A DNA stretch of 64,000 bases, taken from NCBI GenBank assembly GCA_949128115.1, contig OX421964.1:36758177-36822176 (forward strand), read 5' to 3'. The translations under genes were made by a program, and so were the position numbers. The first letter of the stretch is position 1. Each line of letters opens with the position of its first letter. This DNA comes from Anaspis maculata. Taxonomy: Eukaryota; Arthropoda; Insecta; Coleoptera; Scraptiidae. Below the pieces are notes generated by a model. The model made no database searches and had not been told where the DNA came from. It saw nothing but the letters and a program-made list of their open reading frames with translations. Of the stretch, positions 24,761 to 35,989 are shown one piece after another.

Positions 24761-25435
24761 TAACAGGGTGATTCATCACCGAATGAACATAGCTCTAGGT
24801 TACGCCCAGTTTCTCCAGGCGAACCAGGATCTGGCTTTGAATTTTTTCTAACGATGTTCGTTTTGAAGTTACAGCGTGATTCATGTATTTTGTCGAATTT
24901 TTCGATTTGTCATATCTTTAGAACAACCGAATGGATTTGATGATTTTGTGAGTTTTTTCTTCTACTGATAGCTGACACATCGCTCATCGCTCTACCAAAC
25001 AGTTTTAAGTTCCCAAGGCCGGCCTTGAAAAAACTTCAAAGCTTTCCCAAAAACATAAGACATTGTGTATACATATTTTTGGAAATCTTTCGTTTTGAGG
25101 AATGACATGAAACATGCTAGTAATACCTACGCAAAAAAATTGCTTGGCACCACTGAGCTGAGCTGTCGAGAAAATTTTGATAATCCCGAAGATTTTTGAG
25201 GCTAGGATTTTTTGTAAATTATTATTCTCAAATATTTGCAAACGACTAATTATGGCATTAAATCACAGCCGTTTGCAAGCTGTGTCTGTGTCACCAAATT
25301 CAAGTTTCACATAATAAACTGAGACTTCAAAAGAACTGTCATTTTGCTGTCAGCTGTCAGCACTTGTCAACTTGATTGATTTTTCAGGTTTTTCAGCGCT
25401 TGAAAGGCCATTTACCGGGTTTGGTATAACTCATC
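24761..25435. other. Intergenic stretch between foldback and satellite
   Basis: A further CAGGGTGATTCATCACC end-like sequence begins at about 24764, which may be a truncated relative of the foldback family. No gene is seen. Confidence 0.35.
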
Positions 25436-25735
25436 GACACCCAATCCATCGACAGGATAACTTGCCGATAACCAACTTATCGACAAGACAACTCACCGAC
25501 AAGACAGATTACCGAGAAGATAACTCACCGACAAGGCAACTCGCCGACAGGACAACTCACCGACAAGATAACTCGGCGACAGGACAACTCACCGACAGGA
25601 CAAGTCGCCGACAGGACAATTCATCGACAGAATAAGTTGCCGACACTCAATGCATCGCCAGGATAACCTGCCGACATCCTACTTATCGACAGGAAAACTA
25701 GGAAAACTTGGAAAACTAGGAAAACTTGCCGACAA
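25436..25735. repeat. 17-bp satellite array, (GACAACTCACCGACAAG)n-like
   Basis: About a dozen degenerate units of ACTCACCGACAAGACA-type sequence run to about 25640, then decay into AAACTAGGAAAACTTG repeats up to about 25735. The complementary array occurs at 33073-33262, so the two face each other across 7.4 kb. Confidence 0.8.
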
Positions 25736-25749
25736 CACCTGACCCTGTT

Positions 25750-26945
25750 CCTGTTGTTTCTTTTCTATCAAAGAACTTAATCGCCTGACTTGAGGAGCTT
25801 GTGGTCAGTGCCGGATTAAAAAGCAGTGGCGCCCTAGGCTGATTTATTTCGGCGCCTCCCCCCCTTCACTTTTGGAACTACAACAATAAATGAAAAGAAT
25901 CCATCTTGATTTTTTCTTCAATTTTCAAAGATTGAATAAAAAAATGTATAGGCTATTTAAAAACAGAACAAAACTGATACAATCATGGAGTAGCACACTG
26001 TAAGTAGGTATGTAAAGTGTGAAACACTAGTGACCACTAGTAACTGAATAGACCTTTTCAGCCTGTGGGCAGGTGATTTCAATTTCTATATATTGATAGG
26101 GGTCTGTCTCCTTGAAAAACATTTTTCGTAATCGTTTCTTAAATTGAGAGAAAACTCGAATTTCTTGTAAATTTTGACACTACTTTGACAAATGTCAAGC
26201 TAGATACATAAACTGCAAAACTTATATTTTTGGTTATGTATTACTTTGTGCGTTATGTATCTATGAAACGATTACGAAAAAGTCATTTTATATTATTTCA
26301 ATGATGGTGGGTGACATTCATTCGCTTCGTCGCTTGGCTATGAACGAAAATACAACCTTTTTCCCGGTGTCTTACGCCGGCGCCGTGGGACAAAGACCTT
26401 CTATTATTTCAACGGTTCACTTTCGAGTACAGTTGCTAGTTTTTTTATAAGCAAAGGTGCGTAGGTGGTCACCCTATAATGAGATTCAATTATTTTGTTC
26501 ATTATTCATTAGTTATCAGCATTTCGATTCATTTTTTCCATAGCATTTCTTCACTTGGGAGGGATGCCCGAAAGTACCCTCTCAACTTTTCTAGCTGGCC
26601 TGAAAGTATTGCAACAATATGGAACATGAAACTACAAAAATTCTCGTGAATTCATCCTTTTTGTCATTTTTCGCCTCGGTCGGCGCCCCCTTTTATCGAA
26701 GCGCCCTAGGCTGCAGCCTACTTAGCCTATTGGTTAATCCGTCACTGCTTGTGGTGTGGTGGTCAGCGCGTTCGACTACCACACCAGAGGTCGTGGGATG
26801 TTACACGGCTTTACCATGTCCAAGTTGTCTTCCAATCAAATAACTCAATTGCATGACTTGATCTGACCAATTCTACAAAAAGAAAACCAACTGGGACCTT
26901 ACGAGGTCTATATACACGGCTTTATCATAACCAAGTTGATTTTAA
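25750..26945 (+). repeat. tRNA-like SINE fragment split by a hAT element
   Basis: Sequence on either side of the hAT insert joins into a tRNA-like stretch: after the duplication the text reads GTGGTGGTCAGCGCGTTCGA then ACCAGAGGTCGTGGG, resembling a tRNA A-box and anticodon-arm region. The expected B-box is degenerate. A tail with two similar blocks, ACACGGCTTTACCATGTCC near 26800 and ACACGGCTTTATCATAACC near 26914, follows. SINE identity is tentative. Confidence 0.4.
25806..26747. mobile_element. hAT element with 8-bp target duplication
   Basis: The ends CAGTGCCGGATTA and TAATCCGTCACTG form an imperfect inverted repeat, extended by GGCGCCCTAGGCTG and GCGCCCTAGGCTGCAGCC. Direct repeats CTTGTGGT at 25798-25805 and 26748-26755 are identical. 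No transposase frame was recognised. An internal hairpin pairs about 26116-26140 with about 26265-26290. Confidence 0.85.
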
Positions 26946-29900
26946 GGCAATTCACTTTGCATTTTGTGTCGAAGGAATGCCACTTGGCGGAGTTGTAGTA
27001 TGGATTCAGACAATCATACCAAATCAGCTTTCTAGCGAAATTTGCTACCCGTAGGTACCTATAGGGTGGCGCGGGGGTCTTTGAAAGTTGGAGGTGCAAG
27101 AGTTTTTTCAAACCATGCTACACTATTTTGATTATTGTAGACTTGTGTGTAACAATTTTCGTAAGTTGTTAAATGTTATCATAAAGTGGTCAACAAAATA
27201 AGTGTCTATGTCGATATTTGTATAGTTTTTCAAAACTTGACAGCTTTGGAATCTTTCGCGCGATTTTGGATCTGTTTAAACTGGTGGATAGCCTCATTCT
27301 TTGGCTATCGGATCCAAGTTTTGCGGATATTGAGAAAGCCCAATAAAATTTCTACAGGGTGTCAAATAAAGCAATGCAAAAGTTTTGAAAGTTTCGCTAA
27401 CCCCCATTTTGCCAAGAATTTTTTTTTGTGGATACCAACACCAAAAATATAAAGAATGATGTATTCTCTCGAAAAAGTTTTCGATTCATCCCCCTATTTT
27501 TGTTTAAAAAAAAGTTATGCCATTTTTTCCTCAATCTACACTTTTCGACAATTAACGTTACAACTGGCCATATTATCGAGGCAAATTTGACAACAATTGA
27601 TACTTTCACTTGAAAAACTGTCCCATGAAAAACATTTTCTTTACTCACCCCTAAAATGATTATCTACGGTCAGTGCCTAAAGCCCCTGCGGACCGAGTAA
27701 GAATGTAGCCTGCTGGAGCTGGAGATGGAATAGCACTGTATCACATCAGATTTACAACATTAACCATATGAAACCCTCTGATAATGTTTGTTAAGGGTTG
27801 TTTTAAAAAAATTGAAAATTGATAACTTGAGAACGAGAAGACCTAGAGGCTACTTTCTTATTTGACGTTCAATCGCATACGGTGACGCATTTTGCAACAA
27901 AGTGGGGGTGTGATTCATAGCTACCCTTACTTAAGGGATGGAAATGTTTTTGTTTAAGTGTTTGGTATCATTTCTTATGGTTTCGTCTGTTCTGAATGCA
28001 ATTTTGGCAATTAAAATTGATTTTGAACAAATGTTACCATTTGGAAGAAAGAATCAAGTTCATAACTTCGGATGGAGTTTTTCTTTATTGTGACAAAATG
28101 TTTACAATTGAAAACAATGTTTCCATAAAATCGATAGAGTTATACTATCAGTAGCGAAAAAAATTGGTACAGCCCAGTTTTAACTTTCAGTTGCTTTCAA
28201 ACTCGGCGCGGTCAAAGACAGCAAAAATTTTGTAGACAAGACTTCCACTGATTTCCACGTAACTTCTACTGACTTCCATGTGATTTCCATTGACCGCCAC
28301 CATTGTGTACACCAGACTTCCACTGCGGTTTACCTATAGAGCAAGCGTAGCCGGAACTATGGACTTGATTTCAAGTTGGAGATACGCCCGCGCCTAGAGT
28401 CTCACGCAAAAATAGCCAACTCGCTTGTCTTCGTGTCTCGGAGGACACGTAAAGCACTCGTTCTTCCTCGGTTAGTGCGCCACGTCACTAGTCACCTCAA
28501 ACCAAGTAAAAGTGTAACTAGGAACTGCCTTCGGGTCTCTCCGCAAAATACTCTTCGGCTGCGACTAAAAAAGGAAACACCGTTAGACACGAGGGATATA
28601 AAAATATCCTTGAATCACTCACATAAGTTCATCTTTATCAGTATTTGGTGGGACCTCCTCTAGCTCTAATGAGAGCCGCAACCCTTCGAGGCATACTCTC
28701 CACCAGGTTTCGCAAAAACTCCTGAGGAATAGCATCCCATTCAACCTGGATCGCATCCGCCAAGTCATCAAAATTTTCAATTTGTCCTTCCCTTTCTTTC
28801 ATATTTCTCTTCATTCTACTCCATACATGCTCAATCACATTCATATCAGGAGACAAGGGTGGCCAATCCATTCGCTCAATATTGTGATCCTTCAAAAATT
28901 CGGTGACAATACGTGCACGATGTGGTCTCGCGTTGTCGTCAACCAGAATGAATCCATCACCGAAGTTTTGCGCGTAGGGGACCACAATTTCCCTAATACA
29001 CAAATCTCGATATCTCTCTCCATTCATGCTCTGTCCTCTTAACACCACCAACTCACTCTTTCCTGTCATCGTGATTTCACCCCAAACAGTCACTCCTCCA
29101 CCTCCAAACGCCACTCTCGCCTCCATGTGCTCTTCCAAAAATCTTTCATTTCTTCTTCTCCACACCAAAACACGCCCATCCGAATGGAACAAATTGAACT
29201 TACTCTCATCCGTAAACAAACATCTACCCCATTCAGCTATTCCCCAGTTCTGGTGGTCCCTAGCCCATTTAGTCCGGTGGATTAGCGCCAAAAAATCCCT
29301 AAACTATGCATTTTGTGATAAAGCAAAGGGCTTCTGGATTTACGTTTTTGAGATTCAACTTGACAATTCCAGAATTGGCGCCAACGAGTTTAGTGTGGCA
29401 GGCGACCTCAGGAGCCATCCGTAAGTATGGAAGAACAAAAATTCGTTGCCGTTATTTAAAAGTTCGAATTTCGATCACAAATTATCAATTTGTATCGTGT
29501 TGCAGCCTTTCTTGTTGGAAGCAGTCCTGTTTGTGTTGCTTGTGGAGTTAGTATAGAAATCAAGCATGCTGATGGCCTGTTCTTGAGGAAGAATTGATTT
29601 TTCTTTTTACGTTTGATAGAGCAGTGAGCATTTTACACATTTCGCGAGACTTTTATTTTTATTTCTGTTCTTGTTCATTAGAATCATCAATTCCATAATA
29701 TACAGGGTGTTTCGCGACATTACAACCCTTTTTCTGGGGCCCTTCTCTTTGCAATTAACTCGAAAAAAACTTTCTATTGTCAATTTTCATGAAGATTCCA
29801 AAATATTAGTCACCTATCTATAATTTTCTGCATCTTGTCATGTACAGGGTGTTACAGATGTTCACAGTCTGTAGGTTACAGGGTGTCACAGATTGTTCAC

Positions 29901-29974
29901 AGCCTCCAGGTAGGCTATTACATATACCTAATACCTTGGGGGTGCTATTTGTTGTGGATGGGATGATGACTCAT

Positions 29975-30215
29975 GTGCACTATGAGGATGTGCTCAATGC
30001 ATTCCTGGGGATGTGACTATGGTTGGTGCACATGAGCACGTTGGGCAGATCCCCCTGTATTTTGAGCAAATCCTCATGATGCACATGAGAACGTTGAGCA
30101 CATCTGAATAATGTACATGGGAACGTTGAGCCCATCCTCATGGTGCACATGAGTACATTGAGCACATCCCCATGGCAAACAATGCCATGGTGCACATATG
30201 TGTTCCAAAATGTGC
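29975..30215. repeat. Minisatellite of ~45-bp units
   Basis: Five or so degenerate units built on GTGCACATGAGAACGTTGAG followed by CACATCCTCATG. The repeats lie inside the 2.4-kb element. Confidence 0.7.
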
Positions 30216-30744
30216 CCATGGGCACTTTTCCACCAGGGAATGAGACTCACGGAATGTGATTTGGTCAGTTACTCAATAGAACATCATGAATTCATCGTTT
30301 TTTTGTCATAAAGAAAAAACTGGTTTGTTAACCTCAGCAAAATAATGTTTCTTTTTCTTCAAGTTTGGAGAATTGAATGAACACGGCGACAGTTGCTACC
30401 AACATTTCTGAGAGACTCATGAGCTTCCTTTATAACACATGACGATACTCAATGGTCGTTTTGACCATTGTCCATTGACCAGTGTGGAAGTTCTTGCATC
30501 TTCAAAGTTTGAAGGGCCCCCATTCGCCTCCTTATTGACGAAATTTCAAGAGCTGCGGGTCAAATGATGCCTATTGGTATAAGGTTCGCACATGAAAAAA
30601 TTCGTTGCCCCAACCCAAAATACAGTATCGATGTATCCTTGGATCGCATTACTCGGTATTTCGATTCGGAAAAAAATCAGGGAAAATATCAAAGTTTTTA
30701 CTGCAGGTTTAATCATTTTCGAAGACATCTGGAATCGAAATTGT

Positions 30745-31380
30745 TACATACTGTATCAGTTTCAGGTCTCCTTATGATGAAAAACATACACTGGATATGT
30801 CTTTTGCTCTTACAAGATGATTAGAAAGATTTGTTCCGAAAGTTATTTTATGTCAACTTTGAACACTGTAATTGACGCACCCTCAAACGAAAAGTCATAT
30901 TGTGCATGCAATACAGCTCCGATATCATGTTTGTTGCTTTTACAAGAAGGAACAATTATTCCTCTACAAGACAAAGTTGAAAACCGCACAATAGAGTTTC
31001 TATTCATGACGCAACACGTTTTTGAATTGAAGCATGCGTCACTCATCAGGTGCCATGTTGACGCAAAACCGCCCTCGCGACCAGACACTTCTATGAGCTT
31101 GTAAAGATGAGAAGCATATCTAATGCATCTTTTTCAGTCGAAGATAAGTTGAAAGTAACTGAATATGCAAGAATAAATGGAATACCTATGGTGAGGAGTG
31201 AAAACCATGAGGTTGAAGTTGAATATCAAAAAAGCGTGTTTTTTTAGACAAACTTGTTTAAACATGTTTCTAACGTAATTTGAACACTTTATTCGAACTC
31301 AGAACGTCGATTTTAGTCGAAAATGATAGCAAACTTCTTCATATTCATTCAGGATTGATGAAAACCATAAATCGCCTTCA
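30745..31380. repeat. Dispersed repeat, copy A (uninterrupted)
   Basis: This block is homologous to the sequence split across 43880-48545. Shared landmarks are AATTGACGCA, AAAAGTCAT, CATCAGGTGCC, TTGAAAGTAACTGAATATG and ATGTTTCTAACGTAATTTG. It acts as an unoccupied reference for two insertions in copy B. Function unknown. Confidence 0.7.
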
Positions 31381-33072
31381 AAGACAAAAATGCCTTCTCC
31401 TCAGCCCCCTTACGTGATTAGCATCGACATATTTTGTCAATTCCCCCCCATAGGGTATCAGCGCATCGAAGTATGATGTATTTGGATGCCTTCGAGGAAC
31501 ATGGAAGATTTTGGTTCTTTTACAGCTCTGGATGGCTCCTGAGGTCACCTGCCACACCAAACTCGTTGGCGCCATTTCTGGAATTGTCAAGTTCAGTCTC
31601 AAGAATGTTAATCCAGGAGCCCTTTGCTTTATCACAAAATGCATAGTTTAGGCGCTAATCCACCGGACTAATTGGAGACGCACGGCGCGATGACGTCGGT
31701 TCATTAAAGGGCATGAGGCTCTTCTTCTCGCTCTTAGCCCAGAGTCGTGCAATCTTCGTCTGACAGTTTGGTTTGACAGCTGGATCCCCGTCGTGGCCCT
31801 CAACACGTTGTTGATGGCACTTGCAGTAGTGGTCGGTTTTCTCTGGATCGCCCTTCGAACAAAGCGATCCTGCGCAGCGGTTGTTTTCCGAGTTCTTCCT
31901 CCACGACGGTAATTAATGTCTCCAGCTGCCAGACGTCGAATTGCACGACTTATGGACCTAGAGGAGGTCCTAAAAAGTGCCGCAATGTTGTCGATGGTGT
32001 CGCCCCTCTCTCGCATTCGTGCCACGATGGCTAATTCATCCGGACTAAAACGCGGCATTTTACAAATTACTCTGCTCACAATAGCGGAAGAAAAAGGTTT
32101 GGTTTTTAAGGTAACATAAGTAAAACGATAAGTTCTTCAGCTAAAAAGACACATACACAAATGAAAAACCAATCGAACGAGATTTACCCGAATAGGAGAT
32201 AATGTTGAATAAAAACAATTTTCAATACCAAAATTGGATTCAGAAGAGACGAAACCATAAGAAATGAAACCACACACTCCTACAAAAACATTTCCGTCCC
32301 TTAAGTAAGGGTTGCTAAGAAGGACACCCCCACTACGTTGCAAAATGTGTCACCGTATGCGATTGAACATGAAATAAAAATTTTGTCTCTAGGTCTTTTT
32401 CTTCTCAAGTTATCAATTACCAATTTTTTGAAAACAACCCCTAACAAACAATATCAAAGGGGGTTTGATATGGTTGATGTGGTAAATCTGTTGTGACACA
32501 CACCACTATCCCATCCTGATGCCCGCTCCAGCAGGCTACATTCTAAGTCGGTCCGCAGGGGCTTAAGGCACTGACCGTAGATAATCATTTTAGGGGTGAG
32601 TAAAGAAAATGTTTTTCATGGGGCAGTTTTTCAAGGGAAAGTATCAATTGTTGTCAAATTTGCCTCGATAATAATGGCCAGTTGTAACGTTAATTGTCGA
32701 AAAGTGTAGATTGAGGAAAAAATGGCATAACTTTTTTTTAAACAGAAATAGAGGGATAAATCGAAAACCGTTTCGAGAGAATACATCATTTTTCATATTT
32801 TTGGTGTTGGTATCCACAAAAAAAAATTGATGGCAAAATGGGGGTTAGCGAAACCTTCAAAACTTTTGCACTGCTTTATTTGACACCGTGTAGAAATTTT
32901 ATTTGGCTTTTCTCAATATCCGCAAAACTTGGATCCGATAGCCAAAGAATGAGGCTACCCACCAGTTTAAACAGATCCAAAATCGTGCAAAAGATTCCAA
33001 AGCTGTCAAGTATTGAAAAACTATGAAAATATCGACATAGACACTTATTTTGTTGACCACTTTATAAGTTTT

Positions 33073-33262
33073 CTTGTTGATAAATTGTCCTGTCGTCGAG
33101 TTGTCCTGTCGCTGAATTGTCCTGTCGGTGAGCTGTCTTGTCGACGAGTTGTCCTGTCGACGAGTTGTCTTGTTGGTGAGTTGTCTTGTCGGTGAATTGT
33201 CTTGTCGATGAGTTGGGTGTCGGCAAATTATCCTGTCGATGAGTTGGGTGTCGACGAGTTGT
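33073..33262. repeat. 17-bp satellite array, inverted relative to 25436
   Basis: Repeats of TTGTCCTGTCGGTGAGT type abut the right arm of the 27178-33066 palindrome. They are the reverse complement of the array at 25436. Confidence 0.8.
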
Positions 33263-33269
33263 TCGACTC

Positions 33270-35650
33270 CCAAATAATCGTAAGGCGATATAAGTATTTT
33301 GTATTCCCATCATGTTCTTTCCTTGAAGATAAGGTAATCGGATTTGCATTTTGTTTCACATTCAAACACTTGATCTCTTCTTTTTGGTAGGTACCGAATT
33401 AAAATTTGATTCTGAAAATTTTGGCTTCGTGTCTGAAAACCACTGGAGGTTTTTTTCGAGTGCGTATCAAACGCGAATGGACTGCCAGGTTTAGGTACGC
33501 AATACAAAAATATTTCGCATATTACACATTGCATGCAGTCAACAAAAAAAAATCCTTTAGAATTGCTATTTTGGATACGATACAAAATATTCTATTCATC
33601 GATTGGAGCAACTTATGGACCTGAGTGATTTTTTCAATTATATACAAAAGCCAGCCCCAAATGTTGTTTACTTGTACACCGTACATTATTGTAGGTAGGT
33701 ATGTACTCGTAGGTATATGTATATTTTTTGTATATACATCATAGTCAGTAGATCGCAGGTTTTTGCGAAATTGGACTTTCATTCCGCATCATGTGGCGGT
33801 TTTTTTTGTGATGTGCTCACAGAGCTGTTCTTTCACATACCTTGCTATATTTTTATAAGTGAACAAACGAACGTCCGGGGGCTATTTGGGACCACTATGA
33901 CACTGTTTTGTTGACTCTGAACACACGCGGCCACGCATTATTGCTGCCTCCTGTTGATTCATTCTTTCCAGTCAATAAGGCTCTGGACTAATATTTGGCT
34001 ATAACCTAGCCCGGAGCGATCGGCCATTGTGCCCATACACCGATCGGGGATTTTGTTATATATTGGAAATTTTTCACCCTAGTCCTTTTACTGAATAGAG
34101 CTCATTCTTTTCTATTGTCGAAGCTGAATAATATGAAAAAAGATTGTGGTTTTGTCCGAGAATGAAAGAGATATCTATTTTAGGCACATTTACGAATCCT
34201 GATTTTCTGATTTTCAAGTGTTTTAGCTCAACAAGTTCACGCACTCGGTTCCTCCATAATTATTCTGTAGACTTCATTATATAGATAAACTACACCTGAC
34301 AACAACAATCTTAACAATAAGAACGAGGGATTAAACTGCAAAAACCCGCCAACGAATCAGTCATCAAGGATTCAAATCAGCTTCTGTGCTCTAAAGCACA
34401 GTCTAAAGGTATTCGCTCATAGGTACCTACGTACTTTTTTAGTTATTACCTAGGCTACCGATTACAGGGATATTCCCACAGGGTGATATCTCTGAATATT
34501 TCTGATACAATGTGATAGTGATTGCAGGAATCTCTCTGTTCTGGCAGAGTTGGAGTTATTGATTCAGCACTTTGGTTGTACTTAAGCCCCGAAGAGGGCT
34601 CTGCTGCCTGAAATTCGCGCTCTACAACGCTTCGTATGAGTAGCGTCTGATATAGTTGGTGTGGTGCATCTCCCCGCATACAGATGTCGTGACGTACACT
34701 TTCGCAGCCTACTTCTTTTTTATTTGAATTTTAATGAATCCGACGAATTATCCATTACATTTACTTTTCCAGAAACTCTCCACTTTGTACCAGAAAAAAC
34801 GTAGGTGAATAAATGATTTGATTCAAATTGTTTGGATGCATGCATGTAAGAAAAACTTTAAAAGTCAACTGTCAAAAAAAAATCACTTTTCACGAAACGT
34901 TGAGGCATAGAGATTAGAAATTAGCAAATTTACAGAAATTCATAATGAACTTCTTAAGTCGACTTCAAGCGGGTTTAGGTGACACTTTCAAAATCGACTT
35001 TGAAGTCGACATTTATTATTATTTGATTGAATTCAGACCGTCGAACAGTGGGCCAAGTGCCGTAAAAAGTGGCCAAAAGTCGAGCAAGGTCATTTTGATA
35101 TTTCGGTCCAAATTTTTGCTATTATTTAGAAAAATAGTTGATTTATAAGTTACCAATGGTCTTGAGATTCCAAAGTAATTATTCATAACTTTTGTGTGAT
35201 GCCTCAAACATAGGACTTTAAAATAGCTCTACTGATAACACTTTCATAGCATTTTGTGGCTGAAGTGCTATTGCCGACTGTGCTTTTCAGAGGCCAGATA
35301 TCATTCTGTAAATTTTACCATAGCTCACTTGAAGTTTTTTGGAAGTAAATCATACTTCACACAGGATATATGTTAACTTGTTTCAGATTTATAAATTTTT
35401 TCAAATGGCGATGTTCGGTTAATTTGTTCTCAAAGAGTTCCATTTTTGCAGTGGCTTACAAAAAATGTTCCACCTTGCTCCAGCCGCAACGCTGATTTTC
35501 ACTGGACTGCTGCGGAATCGTGTTAAGATTTTCAACAAGACATCATTTCAATGATATTGGAAGAGCAGGGTTGTTTCTAGGAGTGTTTTACATAAAAAGT
35601 GAATAGTTCTGTTTTTTCGTTACGAACATGTTTTCTAATTTGAATTCTAT
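33270..35650. other. Intergenic stretch without assigned features
   Basis: A unique-looking island around 33930-34070 contains CGGCCATTGTGCCC and a palindromic CCGATCGG nearby. A block near 34965-35010 (ACTTTGAAGTCGAC) has a complement near 36103-36120, suggesting a decayed palindrome. No gene is recognised. Confidence 0.35.
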
Positions 35651-35659
35651 CATCACTAA

Positions 35660-35985
35660 AAACTTGGAGTCAGAATTTTTTCAAATATTTTTCCCATAAT
35701 CACCTCAATATTCTGGGACGATTTGATGAATCTCAATTTTTTTTCTCGCTATTTTTTTTTCAACCCTTAAATCTCACCCCCAAAGGTCAATGAATTTTAT
35801 TCAATATTTTTCCCTTGATCGCCTTGATATTCTGAGAAAATTCGCTGAACTGGAAATTTTTCTGTTATTTTTTTGTTTTTTTCAACCCCAAACCCCAATT
35901 TCACCCCCGAGCACAATTGCAATTTTTTCAATATTTTTTCTATAATGACCTCAATATTCTAAGACGATCTGGTGAGTTTCAGACT
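35660..35985. repeat. Three tandem ~120-bp units
   Basis: The motif TTCAATATTTTT followed by a GACCTCAATATTCT-type block recurs three times, each copy followed by T-rich and ACCCC-rich stretches. The units are clearly diverged. Confidence 0.65.
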
Positions 35986-35989
35986 TTTG

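Larger units (their letters stand above)
29270..31670. mobile_element. 2.4-kb terminal-inverted-repeat element inserted in the Tc1 transposase
   Basis: The ends TAGTCCGGTGGATTAGCGCC and GGCGCTAATCCACCGGACTA are perfect complements; the left end then has about 8 extra bases before homology resumes with TAAACTATGCATTTTGTG. The inverted repeat extends about 150 bp (29270-29425 and 31523-31670), including GGCGCCAACGAGTTT and its complement. Direct repeats ATT flank it (29267-29269 and 31671-31673). The interior holds a 45-bp minisatellite and a dispersed repeat (30745-31380), but no transposase I recognise. Superfamily is unclear. Confidence 0.85.
28638..32058 (-). pseudogene. Tc1-type (DD34E) transposase split by an insertion
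   Basis: The N-terminal half is at 31671-32058 and the C-terminal half at 28638-29266. Removing the insert and one copy of its 3-bp duplication leaves a single uninterrupted frame of 338 codons, the usual Tc1 length. The N-half has two helix-turn-helix modules (starting MPRFSPDELAIVARMRERGD, then TASAINNVLRATTG). The C-half holds the catalytic residues: D in LFTDESKFN, D in ILVDDNARPHRA and E in NVIEHVWSRMK, with 34 residues between the last two. Such enzymes cut and paste elements at TA. No other lesion is visible in either half, so the copy was young when it was hit. Tc1 terminal repeats were not identified. Confidence 0.9.
27178..33066. repeat. 5.9-kb palindrome with ~900-bp arms
   Basis: The left arm is about 27178-28065 and the right arm about 32170-33066. 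They are closely similar: GTGGTCAACAAAATAAGTG near 27187 pairs with CACTTATTTTGTTGACCAC near 33042, GTCAGTGCCTAAAGCCCC near 27670 pairs with its near-complement near 32560, and CTTACTTAAGGGATGGAAA near 27925 pairs with TTTCCGTCCCTTAAGTAAG near 32290. The loop holds a Tc1 transposase, so the palindrome is probably a composite element into which Tc1 moved, or an inverted duplication. Similar frames occur in both arms, with both silent and replacement differences; I do not call a gene. Confidence 0.75.

Noticed and set aside
25436..25640. CRISPR-like regular repeats
   Set aside because: Short 17-bp tandem units without spacers, in an animal genome: a satellite, not a CRISPR array.
27186..27452. 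Paired similar frames in both arms of the 27178-33066 palindrome (other copy 32899-33273)
   Set aside because: Similarity follows from the inverted DNA repeat, and differences include replacement changes as well as silent ones; no sign of protein-level constraint.
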